Source of the DNA: Drosophila persimilis
Lineage: Eukaryota > Arthropoda > Insecta > Diptera > Drosophilidae
Assembly (NCBI RefSeq): GCF_003286085.1
Contig: NW_020825589.1
Coordinates: 1-64,000, forward strand
DNA: 64,000 nt
Reading direction: 5' to 3'
The notes below the pieces were generated by a model. That model was not told the origin of the DNA and ran no database searches. It saw only the letters and a program-made list of their open reading frames with translations. The stretch's first letter is position 1. Each line of letters begins with the position of its first letter. Made by a program: the position numbers and the translations under genes. This document shows positions 54,050 to 64,000 of the stretch, in pieces.

Positions 54050-54364
54050 ATAAAACCATTGCTTAATCGCGTTCCGTTAAAACACTTATTAATTATACAA
54101 TATTGTGTTGTTGGGTAGTTTAACTACCAACAAATACCTTTGTGTGCACATTAAAAACAGTTTAAAGTGCAAATTCAGTGAGAGTGCGGCTGGAATATTT
54201 ATAGACAAATTCCGGTACTTTAAGCGTCGAATCTCTCATTCTCTGCGCAGCTGCAGCCGCGGTTCTTGACTTTTCGTGTCTTGCATTCTCGCTCTCGCGT
54301 CTATACATCGTCGCTTAAGCGGTATTTCATTTTCCGTTGTTGTGTCGATTGCACAACGGTTAAC

Positions 54365-55614
54365 ATGGACAACGATCCAAATACAGGCGCGGGCGGAAAT
54401 ATTGTGGTGGCTGATTCCAGACTGAGTCTGTATAAACGTAAAAGTCAGTCATTATATGATCGATTGCACAGGCTTGGCGAATCCTTCGCGGGGAATAAAA
54501 TCGACAAGCTGACCGCCGCGGAAGTCGAGGTGCGCCTTGATATGTTGGCAGAAATTCGAGCGGAATTTAATAAGGCCCATAATGAGTTGGAGGCTCTCGA
54601 TCAAAACGAGATTGGGAGTGAGCTGCGCGAAATCTTCGATACTCTTTTCATATCGTTGAAAGCTGAGTTGCTGGCTGCTGTTGAAGTAAGCCAGTCACAC
54701 GCCGCTGCCAATTCTACGACTCTGCCAAGCCATTCCGGACATAGTACCATCATCATGGCTCACAAGCAGCGACTTCCTGAACTGAAGGTGCCGAAGTTTT
54801 CTGGTGGATACGTCGAGTTCTCGCATTTTATGGCAATGTTCAAATCGGTGATTGAAGCGGATGCGGATCTCAGTGACATCGAGAAATTCCAGCACCTTCG
54901 CTCTTGCCTCGCTGATGCGGCTTTGGATTCGGTTCGATCGTTGGAGCTCTCCAGTGCCAATTATCGTGCGGCTCTGGATATACTTAATAAACGCTTTAAT
55001 AACAAAAGACTTGTTTTCCAGGCACACATCAAGAAGATCTTGGGCTAAAGAGGGTAGACTCGCCTTCTGCTAAAAGGCTTCGGGAGTTTTCGGATGCAGT
55101 CAATTTACACATGCGAGCGTTGCAGACATTGGGAACTGCTGAGGAGATTTCGGGATTCATGGTTATCAACATGCTGCTGCAGAAGTTGGATTCGAAGACG
55201 CAAACCAAATGGGAGGAGCACACATCGTCGGATGCTATACCTACCGCAGAGGAATTCTTCGAATTCTTGCATCAACGCTGCCAGAAAATGGAGCGATTGG
55301 AATATGCTACAGCGACACACGCTAGTAGCGATCAGGTGGGAAAAAACCATTCCTATACGCATGTTAAGAAAACGTTTGTAGCTTCCAACTCTTCCGCCGA
55401 CCCGTATGTATGCGTCTTTTGCCACTCAGCGGGCCATGGAATATACTCGTGCAAGATATTTGAAAATCTCTCACCGTTGCTGCGCCACAAAGAAGTGAAG
55501 AAGCTTTCCCTATGCTTCAATTGCCTAAAACCGGGGCACCGGACCCGCGCATGCAATAGTGGAAAATGTCGAGTATGCGGCGGTAGGCATCATAGTTTGT
55601 TGCACTTCGTTTAG
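54365..55614 (+). pseudogene. BEL-A2 gag, two lesions
   Basis: Start at ATG 54365 (MDNDPNTGAGG), downstream of a shorter upstream extension of the same frame. The N-part is helix-prone (KLTAAEVEVRLDMLAEIRAE), followed by capsid-like LPELKVPKFSGGYVEFSHF and CLADAALDSVRSLEL. A one-base deletion near 55038 shifts the frame (stop at 55046). The rest is open from 55111 to 55614 with CVFCHSAGHGIYSC, CFNCLKPGHRTRAC and CRVCGGRHHSLLH. A 28-bp tandem duplication (55585-55638) puts TAG at the gag/pol joint. A1 has the unduplicated form. Confidence 0.9.
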
Positions 55615-55638
55615 GCATCATAGTTTGTTGCACTTCGT

Positions 55639-57740
55639 ATGCAGCCCACAACACAAGGCTGCCCAGGTATTACTCTTCCCGATCTGGCCGTTCAACCGGA
55701 CACTCTTTCCGTTGCTCAAAATTCTGCTAGCAGCTCGTCTCTACCTTCGTCTACCTCTCTTGCTGCCCAAGGTCTTCACTCTGATGTCGTGCTTCTGGCT
55801 ACAGCCGTGGTTCTCGTGAAGAATCGGTCTGGCGTTTTAGTTCCTTGTCGTGCCATCTTAGATTCAGGATCGCAGCTGCATCTCGTCACATCCAGGTTCG
55901 CCCAGCAGCTTCAGCTTAGGAGAACTCAATCGTCTGCACTTGTGTCTGGGCTGGGCGATACCAGCGTTTCTACTGAGGGATCCACCATAAGCATTTGTAT
56001 GCATTCTCGCACCTCTGCTTACACAACTACGCTTACTGCTCTCATCGCCCCCACGATTACCGATTCTCAACCAAGTATGGCAGTAAATGTATCCGATTGG
56101 CGTATTCCATCTAACATTCAGCTCGCTGATCCTGCATTTTTCAATCCTCAACGGGTTGATCTTCTCATTGGTGCGAGCGTTTTTTATGATCTCCTCTGCG
56201 TAGGGCAAATCAAACTCACCGATGGACTGCCTCTTCTGCAGAAGACCCGGCTTGGGTGGATCGTATCTGGTGGTGGACAGAAGGTATCAAGCTCGGCGCT
56301 TTTGGCCACGCACAATTGTCCAGATTCGATAGCTGAGATGGAAGCAAGGTTGGATAAAACTCTTCGTATGTTTTGGGAAGTCGAGAATTGTGTGGAGGTT
56401 GGGTTGAATACCAAAGAAGAAGACGATTGTGAAGCACATTTCGTAAGCCACCTTTCACGGTTGCCATCCGGGGAGTATGCAGTTCGTCTGCCGCTAAACA
56501 ACAATATTGATCGTTTAGGAGAATCTTATGCTCAGGCTTATCGACGGTTCATCAGTCTGGAGCGAAAACTGGAGCGTAATCCTACACTAAAGGAGCGGTA
56601 TTCCGCCTTTATGAGGGAGTACATTGATTTGCATCATATGCACCAAGTCAACCCTGATTCCCGTAGCCTCTGCAAATATTTCTTGCCTCATCACTGTGTC
56701 CTAAAGGAGGACAGTACGACGACAAAACTCCGTGTCGTTTTCGATGGATCCGCAGCTACATCAACTGGATATTCTCTAAATGATGTGATGATGACAGGCC
56801 CTGTTATTCAGCATGCATTGTTCAACATATTGATTCGCTTTCGAACACTGGGGACATTTGTAAAATGTACCGCTGCGTACGAGTGTCCCCACCCGACAAC
56901 TTGTATCAGTGCATCCTATGGCGAGATTCCATCGAGTCCGAGGTTCAAGTCTACACATTAGACACCGTCACATACGGGACGAGGGCTGCATCATTTTTAG
57001 CGGTCCGCGCAATGCACCAGCTGGCCATCGACGAGGGTGAATCCTACCCTCTTGGCTCAGCTGCTCTGCGGCAGGAGTTTTACGTGGATGACCTTATTTC
57101 GGGCGGTAATTCGGTCGCACAGGTCATGGAAAAGATGCACCAAACATCAGCTTTACTGTCCCGTGGTAACTTTAGACTTAGGAAATGGTGCTCCAGTCAC
57201 CAGGAAGTACTTGAGGGAACCCCTGAAGATGACATAGAGAAGATCCTAAAGTTTAATGATGGAAGCGACATAGCCAAAACTCTCGGCTTACCGTGGGACC
57301 CTGCTTCGGATCAGCTGCTTTTTGCCTTGTCCGCACTGGACACAACCTCAAAGCCATCAAAGCGGTCGGTTCTATCTACGATTGCGCGGTTCTACGACCC
57401 TCTTGGATTGATAAATCCAGTCATTGTCAGGTGCAAAATCTTCCTTCAGCAGCTTTGGAGAGAAAATTTGGATTGGGATGAAAGCCTACCCTCAGCATTG
57501 CATTCAACTTGGATGGACTTGAGAAATAGTTTGGCAAGCATTTCTCGGATCTCATTTCCTCGCTTGGTTCTTCGTTCTAGTGTGGCTACAGAAGTTCACG
57601 GATTCTGTGATGCCAGCTTAGAAGCATATGGCGCTTGCGTGTATGTCGTGTCCAGGGAAGCCCAGTCTTCGAGCCACGTTTTGTGCTCAAAGTCGCGAGT
57701 GGCTCCGCTAAAGACTATATCGATTCCTAAGCTGGATTAA
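55639..57740 (+). pseudogene. BEL-A2 protease and reverse transcriptase
   Basis: 55639-56961 is open: protease with AILDSGSQLHLVTSRFA near 55855, then a linker domain (LADPAFFNPQRVDLLIG, LGWIVSGGG) and RT fingers (YFLPHHCVLKED, KLRVVFDGSAATSTGYSL). A 16-bp deletion near 56850, absent from A1, shifts the frame. RT resumes from 56865 with MYRCVRVS, DTVTYGTRAASFLAVRAM, EFYVDDLISGG (near 57080) and the thumb SVLSTIARFYDPLGL, then RNase H start VHGFCDASLEAYGACV. A one-base deletion near 57738 ends this frame. All RT core motifs are present but split over two frames. Confidence 0.9.
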
Positions 57741-59633
57741 GTGGAGCCCATTTGCTTGCGAAAATCATGCAGAATGTAAAGGACATGGGAATCTTTACAG
57801 GTCGGTTCTATTGCTGGTCGGATTCGTCAACAGCATTATCTTGGATTAGGGACGAGCCAGCTAAATTTCAAGTTTTCGTGGCAAATTGAGTGGCATCAAT
57901 TCAGGAGTTGACGGCAGACATGGAATGGCGCTATGTTCCCACATCTTTAAATCCTGCTGATATTCTCTAGAGAGGCTCGCTTCCCAACCATCTTATCCAA
58001 TCAGAGCTATGGTTTCACGGCCCATCCTTTTTGCTATGCTCCAAGGATAAGTGGCCTGTATCTCCTACTAACAACATAGCAACTTTGGAGCTTCGCAAGA
58101 GAGGATTGCTAATCACGTCTCCACATGCCGATCTCACGTCCGGATGCAAATTTGCGAATTCATTCTTTCGCATGCAGCGCACATTCGCCTACATGCATGA
58201 ATTTATACATCGTCTTAGGCATCCAGGACTCACCGTTTCTGATATTCGGCAAGGAACGCATCTTCTAATTCGACACATTCAGCTGGAAAATTTGTGGATG
58301 GACATAAAGGAGATTCGTCGCAATGGTCAAGTCATGAAATCCAGTTCTATTAGTTCGCTCAACCCGTTCATCGATCATTATGGACTACTTAGAGTTGGAG
58401 GTCGTCTTGGCAACTCATCGCTAGGATTTGATGCTCAGCACCCGCTCATTCTGCCAAAGGGACATTCCATTACCTTTGCGCTGATAAGATATTACCATGA
58501 AAGAAACCTCCATGCCGGACCTCGCGCCTTGCTATCCAAAATTCGGCTGGAATATTGGCCCATTGGAGGTGTTAAGGCAGTGTCAAGGGTCGTCAGCAGA
58601 TGTGTGAGATGCTTCAGGACTAGGCCGCGCATGGTCGAACACATCATGGGAGACCTACCTAAGGAACGTTTGGAAGGATCTCGAGCTTTTGAAGTCACTG
58701 GAGTAGATTACTGTGGACCTTTTTTCTACCGATCAGAAATCCGCACAAGGCCTCCGATCAAGTGCTACATTAGCGTATTCATCTGCTTCACTTCCAAGGC
58801 TATACACATGGAGCTCGTAAGGGATTTGACCACTGCATCGTTTCTAGGCGCACTAAAGCGTTTTACTTCCACTCGAGGAAGGCCAAGTCAAATTTGGTCG
58901 GACAATGCGACAAACTTCGTTGGCGCCAAGAACGAGCTTCTGGAGCTAAAGAAGCTCTGTCTGAGCGAACCGCATATGAAGGAGGTCCACGAATCCTGCT
59001 TGGCTGACTCGATCGACTGGCGTTTCATCCCACCTCGCTCTCCGCATTTTGGCGGGTTGTGGGAAGCGGCCGTGAAGAACGCAAAATATCACCTGTACCG
59101 CTCAGTTGGACCATCTGTGCTTAGCTTCGACGAGCTGCGCACTCTGATCTGTCAGATCACTGCAATTGTTAACTCTCGCCCTTTGCTCTCGCTTTCAGAA
59201 AATCCTGATGATTTAGACGTTTTGACTCCTGCTCATCTGCTTTTAGGCGGCCCCCATGAGCAAATCCTCTAGCCTGACCTAACGAAGCTGAACTACAATC
59301 GTCTGGATGGCTGGCAGCGGGTCACCCAACTACAGCAAATATTTTGGAGCCGTTGGCGCGAAGAGTATCTCACTCTTTTGCAAGAGCGCGCGAAGTGGCG
59401 CACCCCCGCGCAAAACATCTGCAAGAACGACCTCGTTCTGGTGAAGGACGAAAATCTTCCTCCAATTCGTTGGCCACTGGCTAGAGTGGTCGATGTCGTT
59501 TTCGGCAAGGACGGAGTGTGTCGCGTCGCTGACCTGAAAACATCCTCAGGAAACATCAGGAGGGCCGTCACTCGGCTATGTTTGCTGCCCCTTAAGGAAT
59601 CTGTTGAGAGACAAGCTCCCAACGGGGGGAGTA
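57741..59633 (+). pseudogene. BEL-A2 RNase H and integrase
   Basis: RNase H continues with TGA at 57887 (Arg codon in A1) and TAG at 57968 (Ser codon in A1). 58031-59272 is open for 413 codons: integrase zinc region (RHPGLTVSDIRQGTHLLIRH), core VDYCGPFF (Asp), QIWSDNATNFVGAKNE (Asp), PHFGGLWEAAVKN (Glu). TAG at 59270 is followed by the C-terminal part (LDGWQRVTQLQQIFWSRW, IRWPLARVVDVVFGKDG) to the polypurine tract. The DDE triad is intact; the protein as a whole cannot be made without repair or readthrough. Confidence 0.9.
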
Positions 59634-60035
59634 TGTTCGGGCCAGCCGCTGAAGAATAACCGTAACTTTAAAATTATTATTATTGTATGAGCATAGAGAG
59701 CCGCCAACATATGTTGTAAAGCATTGACTTTCTGCAGAGCTGCTGCGCTCTCCCGCTAAAGGGGCTCTCTGCCGCCGCCACTTCGGCAACTACTTTGATC
59801 TGCTGCCGCCACTTCGGCAGTCACTTTGATCTAACGCCGTCGTCTATAGTTTTAGTTCTATGCTAACCCCTCTGCGCATTGGTTGCATATCGATCTCGCA
59901 TAAAGTTCATCTGGCAATAGCAAGCAATCGGCTTCCGCTAAGCCACCAAGATTAAATACGAATTATAAAGTTTAACCCAAAATCTCTTTTTATTTTGAAA
60001 TACATAGGTGCCAAAAAAGCTTGGCATCTCAAACA
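59634..60035 (+). repeat. BEL-A2 3' LTR
   Basis: 402 bp with the same ends as the 5' LTR. It has the direct repeat block in full (CGCCACTTCGGCA with ACTTTGATCT, twice). Followed by GACAT and env sequence. Confidence 0.95.
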
Positions 60036-60702
60036 GACATTTTGTTTCTACTTGTTTGACTATTCCTGAAATACATTCGTCATTTATTTTTCGTTTTGAT
60101 TATTTTTCATATACCTCGTTTTCTAGAACGTAATAATATGTTTTGCGTTAGGTCAGTGAGGATGTTATTATCTTCATCTGGATATGGGACAATTTTAAGT
60201 ATAGGAATATTTCTGATCTCCCCTGGAATGTTGGAAATTATTAGTATTTCGTTAGTGTCTGATTTCAACCAGATAGATGTTTTGATATTTAATAATTTCT
60301 CTGAATCGATGTGTTTCAGGTAATCCTGCCTTAATAATTTTGGATTAAAGATACCTAACCTTGTTAGCTGCATGCCTAATTCAATATCCTCTATGTACTC
60401 AGTAAAATGTTGAAGGTTAAATATTAATATTTCTAGTTGCTTATTTCTGTCATTATCCTCGTTTAATTTATTGACAACTTGTAAGCCGTAATTTACTGCT
60501 TGAATTACTAAGTTTAATTCGTTAGCTTGAACACTGTGGCTAGCCAGATTGTCTATTTTCCCTTCTAATTCGACTTTATCATCTTGATCTAACGTTCCAA
60601 ATAGATATTTATATATTGTGCCTACTGCATTTATAAGGCCTCTTTTGTTTCTTTTTGCTATTTTTATGATATTGAATTCACGTTGCCATTTCTCGACTAA
60701 CT

Positions 60703-61710
60703 AAAGATTGCCTTGTGTATCTAGACGACATCATTATCTATTCCACATCATTGGAAGAACATTTGTTGTCTCTTAAAAGGGTCTTTGGAAAGTTGAGAGA
60801 TGCAAACCTCAAACTTCAAATGGATAAGTGTGAATTCCTGAAGAAAGAAACGGAATTCCTAGGCCATGTAGTAACAACTAACGGCATAGTTCCTAATCCA
60901 AAGAAAATATCCGCCATAATAAACTTCCCAATGCCCAATACAACCACAAAAATAAAATCATTCATAGGTTTATGTGGATTTTATAGGAAATTCATTCCCA
61001 ATTTCGCTAAAATAGCAAAACCAATGACACTCAAATTAAAGAAACGAGCAGTCATAGACCCAACCGAGGAAAAATACGTCGAGGCCTTCGAAAAGTTGAA
61101 AGTACTTATCACCTCAGACCCCATCCTCGTATTCCCAGATTTCAACAAAATGTTCACGGTAACAACCGATGCAAGTAACATTGCATTAGGAGCAGTGTTG
61201 CCGCAAGACCACAAACCAATTTGCTGTGCAAGTAGAACCTTAAACGAACATGAAATCAATTATTCAGCAATAGAAAAGGAATTACTAGCTATAGTTTGGG
61301 CAACTAAGTATTTCAGATCATACCTGTTTGGTAGAACGTTTGAGATATTAAGTGATCACAAACCCTTGATTTGGTTGAATAACCTCAAGGAACCAAATAT
61401 GAAGCTACAACGATGGAAGATCAAATTAAATTAATTTGACTTCAAAATAAATTATTTACCAGGAAAGGAGAACTATGTAGCTGATGCGCTATCAAGAGTA
61501 AAGATCAACGAAAACCTACTCGGGGAAACCATTAATAGTGATTGTGCAACAGTCCATAGCGCGCAAGAAGATAAAACAAATTATATTCCACTTACTGAGC
61601 GACCAATCAATTACTATAATAGGTAAATAGAACTGATTAAAGGAAATGAGGATAAGGTAGAAACATCCCACTATTTCCACAAGATACTGATAAAAATCAC
61701 ACATACTGAA
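60703..61710 (+). pseudogene. Errantivirus RT C-part and RNase H (unit 3)
   Basis: 60715-61434 is open for 239 codons: [72 protein letters not shown]. This is the fullest RNase H in the window; it keeps [16 protein letters not shown] where units 1 and 2 have a deletion. A TAA at 61432 follows. Start is fused to inverted env as in the other units. Confidence 0.85.
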
Positions 61711-62803
61711 TCAGAGTCAGTGTACCAAAAAGAGTGCACTATATTTCCATAATGAAGTAGACTTCCCACTGTTCCAAAAGGCATTCCTGGAGATAATCAG
61801 TCCAAATCACTTCACTAAACTGATTAAATCCAATACCAAACTCATAGATATTCCGAACTACTCCGAATTCAAGGAACAAATATTAAAGAATCATAAAGAA
61901 CTACTTCACCCAGGTATCGAAAAGACCACTAATTGGTTTAAAGGAAAATTCTACTACCCCGATTATCAAAAGTTAATCCAAAATATTATCAATGAATATC
62001 GTAACACCAATCTAACCTTCGAGATCACCCCTGAAATACAAAATATCAGAGAAAAGTATGTCATGGATTTCTATTTGGTAGGCAATCAACAATTCCTATC
62101 AGGCATTGATGTATATTCTAAATTCGCTACCCTTGTAGAAGTTAAGAGTCGTGACTGGTTAGAAACAAAGAGAGCCATCATAAAAGTCTTTAACGAAATG
62201 GACAAGCCACAGGGAATTAAAGCCGACAAAGATTCAGCCTTTATGTGCGCAGCATTGCAAGCATGGTTGAATGCGGAAAATGTAAAAATCGAAATCACTA
62301 CCAGTAAAAACGGAGTTTCTGATGTAGAACGGCTACATAAAACGATCAATGAAAAATTAAGAATCATTTCAAGCGAGGATAACATAGAAAACAAGCTCAC
62401 AAAAATTCGAGTTAATTCTATACACTTATAACCATAAAACGGTTCATAATACTACAAAAAGATCCCCAGCTGATATCTTCCTGTACGCTTGACTACCAGA
62501 TTATAACACCCAACAGAATAAAGTTAGGAAGATCAATCATTTGAATAACGATCGAATCGACTTTGAAGTAGACACACGCTACAAGAATGCACCCCTAGTT
62601 AAAACAAAAACAACCAACCCGTTCAAAAGAAGAGGGGAAATTAGGCAGGTAGCACTTTGGCGAAAAGCACTTTGAAGAGAAAAATAGAGGGAGGAAAATC
62701 ACCCACTATAAAACGAAATTCAAAAGAAAGAAAAAATCTAATAAAAGTAAATACGATAATTGCAGAGTACTCGAAGAGAGTACTGGGAATCCGTAGCTAC
62801 AAC
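61711..62803 (+). pseudogene. Errantivirus integrase (unit 3) with its normal C-terminal end
   Basis: After a deletion near 61710 the frame runs through FHNEVDFPLFQKAFLEI, HHCC remnants (ELLHPGIEKTTNW) and the core (62063-62431: MDFYLVGNQQFLSGIDVYS, IKADKDSAFMCAAL, SDVERLHKTINE). At 62407, where units 1 and 2 jump to BEL-B, this copy goes on. A one-base loss shifts the frame, then FELILYTYNHKT and PADIFLYA are visible with a stop near 62490, and FEVDTRYKNAPLVKTKT to FKRRGEIRQVALW in the C-terminal GPY/F-like region. It is the source sequence from which the array junction diverged. Confidence 0.8.
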
Positions 62804-63969
62804 ATGATTAAGATTATAATCTTACTAATGTTCACCGTCCTACAGTCTAACGGACAGAATATAGAGATAGATCCCATCAACTCAATGAATTGATATCTCA
62901 TATTCAAAACAAATACCATTAACATACCCATTAATTATGAATACCATTATCTAACAATTAATATAACAAGAACAGATGAAACATATCAGAAAGTCGAATT
63001 AGAAGGGAAAATAGACAATCTGGCTAGCCACAGTGTTCAAGCTAACGAATTAAACTTAGTAATTCAAGCAGTAAATTCCGGCATAGAAGTTGTCAATAAA
63101 TTAAACAAGGATAATGACAGAAATAAGCCACTAGAAATATTAATATTTAACCTTCAACATTTTACTGAGTACATAGAGGATATTGAATTAGGCATGCAGC
63201 TAACAAGATTAGGTATCTTTATTAAATATCAAAACATCTACCTGGTTGAAATCAGACACTAACGAAATACTAATAATTTCCAACATTCCAGGAGAGATCA
63301 GAAATATTCCTATACTTAAAATTGTCCCATATCCAGATGAAGATAATAACATCCTCACTGACCTAACGCAAAACATATTATTACGTTCTAGAAAACGAGG
63401 TATATGAAAAATAATCAAAACGAAAAATAAATGACGAATGTATTTCAGGAATAGTCAAACAAGTAGAAACAAAATGTCCATACACCAAAGCACACCAAAA
63501 CTTTCAAATACATTTTATAGAACCCAATATATTGTTAACTTGGAAATTAGCAAAAACAATATTAAACCAAGATTGCCTAAACCAAGAAATAAAAGTAGAA
63601 GGTAACGCATTAATAAAAATACATAATTGCAGTGTACAATTAAACGAATTCTTAATATCCAACTCAATACCAGAATTTGCACAAAGCATATACATCAACA
63701 ATAACGTAACAAAAATTAAACCACTGTCTTATTTGCAAACCAAAGAAATCGTAATAGAAAATACGCGATTAAATAATGTATTATATGTAAGCTTAATACT
63801 ACTATTTGTCATAATCATAATAGGATTAAGCTACAAATTGTTTAATCTAAGTAAAAGCAATAGGCCTAAAACCGACGCACACATAGAAACATCCTTAGAC
63901 GAAGACGAAGAATCCCCAGCAGGCACAGTTTTAGACGCACCTGAACTATATCCAAGGATAATCGCCTGA
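62804..63969 (+). pseudogene. Errantivirus env, plus orientation, deleted
   Basis: Start chosen at ATG 62804, followed by a signal-peptide-like stretch (MIKIIILLMFTVLQSNG). A stop at 62891 and a large deletion remove most of the surface part. The sequence rejoins the inverted copies at about 62998 (LEGKIDNLASHSVQANEL), loses about 60 bp near 63220, and has stops near 63260 and 63405. 63532-63969 is open for 145 codons with the membrane span (SLILLFVIIIIGLSYKL) and acidic tail. In intact elements Env follows a spliced mRNA; no splice call is made here. Not functional. Confidence 0.85.
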
Positions 63970-63987
63970 GGACAGGCTTAAATCTAA

Positions 63988-64000
63988 CAATGGGGGAGTG
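63988..64000 (+). promoter_or_regulatory. Errantivirus polypurine tract and first bases of 3' LTR
   Basis: CAATGGGGG followed by AGTG at the window end, the same joint as in the inverted copies at 42424-42433. Plus-strand cDNA primes here in the family. The LTR continues beyond the window. Confidence 0.75.

Larger units (their letters stand above)
53675..60035 (+). mobile_element. BEL/Pao retrotransposon copy A2 (BEL-A), complete with both LTRs
   Basis: 5' LTR 53675-54030, primer site, leader 54050-54364 (about 315 bp, no gene), gag, protease-RT, RNase H-integrase, polypurine tract (CGGGGGGAGTA before 59634) and 3' LTR 59634-60035. It is flanked by GACAT on both sides and inserted in env of array unit 3. 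The LTRs differ by one substitution (near 53748 versus 59707) and a 46-bp deletion, so insertion is recent, yet the coding region has at least seven inactivating lesions. It is the youngest event I can order in the window. Confidence 0.95.
53152..60702 (-). pseudogene. Errantivirus env, inverted (unit 3), split by BEL-A2
   Basis: C-terminal part 53152-53674 (span and tail, stop at 53179) and N-ward part 60036-60702, interrupted by BEL-A2. Joining points share GACAT, the target duplication. The remainder matches the env of units 1 and 2. Confidence 0.85.
39961..62407. repeat. Tandem array of three composite TE units
   Basis: Units start at 39961, 45292 and 50635 with GCAGGCCCAATATCG; spacing is 5331 and 5343 bp. 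At the two internal junctions the preceding sequence is errantivirus integrase (CTCACAAAAATT), while at 39961 it is the normal BEL-B sequence. Unit 3 contains the later BEL-A2 insertion and ends by continuing into normal errantivirus integrase. Units are nearly identical by eye, with a few substitutions and indels of 10 to 58 bp. Confidence 0.95.
50635..62407 (+). repeat. Array unit 3, split by BEL-A2
   Basis: BEL-B part 50635-52154, LTR 52155-53151 (-), env 53152-53674 and 60036-60702 (-), pol 60703-62407 (+). It has about 58 bp (52261-52318) in the LTR and about 43 bp in pol (near 61390 and 61555) that units 1 and 2 lack, and its own deletion near 61710. Confidence 0.95.

Noticed and set aside
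39961-62407. The array as a pure assembly duplication
   Set aside because: Units differ by several substitutions and by indels of 10, 12, 33 and 58 bp, and the edges differ. An assembly error would tend to give identical copies. It is not excluded without reads.
1-64000. Host protein-coding genes, tRNA or rRNA genes
   Set aside because: Every long open frame carries retroelement motifs or is a shadow on the opposite strand. I saw no tRNA-like cloverleaf and no rRNA sequence.

Overview
The window looks like Drosophila repeat-rich DNA, most likely pericentromeric, Y-linked or otherwise heterochromatic. Every stretch I can interpret is transposable-element sequence: BEL/Pao and gypsy-group (errantivirus-like) LTR elements, APE-RT-RNase H LINEs (probably Loa clade), one CR1-like LINE, and three DINE-1/INE-1 (Helitron-type) elements. 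I found no host gene, tRNA, rRNA or CRISPR array. The genus call rests on the DINE-1 sequence and on these LTR and LINE types; the species cannot be told. Family labels used here (BEL-A, BEL-B, BEL-C, G1, G2, LoaA, LoaB, CR1) are mine.

Layout, left half. 1-4728 is the 5' part of a minus-strand BEL-A copy (A1), cut by the window edge and inserted into errantivirus fragment G1 (4729-7303, gag to integrase). G1 stops where minus-strand LoaA begins (7304-11815). Next come an orphan env tail, about 400 bp I cannot assign, a minus-strand DINE-1 and a diverged integrase fragment (G2). BEL-C (13034-35443) sits inside G2 and is itself split by DINE-1 (13859-14932), LoaB-1 (15345-20930, minus) and LoaB-2 (24317-34091, plus). 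LoaB-2 in turn holds an almost intact CR1-like LINE (25980-30693).

Right half. BEL-B (35528-41480, with a DINE-1 in its reverse transcriptase) runs into a tandem array of about 5.33 kb per unit. Each unit is BEL-B RNase H/integrase, then an errantivirus LTR plus env in minus orientation, then errantivirus RT-RNase H-integrase in plus orientation. Units start at 39961, 45292 and 50635. Unit 3 was later split by a complete BEL-A copy (A2, 53675-60035) flanked by the 5-bp duplication GACAT. Past 62407 the errantivirus continues into its normal plus-strand integrase end and env, up to its 3' LTR at the window edge.

The genes do not form a host pathway; they are the gag, protease, RT/RNase H, integrase, env and LINE ORF1/ORF2 parts of separate elements, nearly all broken. 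The points most worth a second look are a candidate -1 frameshift site joining ORF1 and ORF2 of the CR1-like LINE, the tandem array with an in-frame integrase/BEL chimeric ORF at both junctions, opposed env copies that could fold into a long hairpin RNA, a stop codon shared by both LoaB copies, and a 21-bp-arm hairpin in the LoaA 5' UTR. All identities were judged by eye; no alignment or database search was run.
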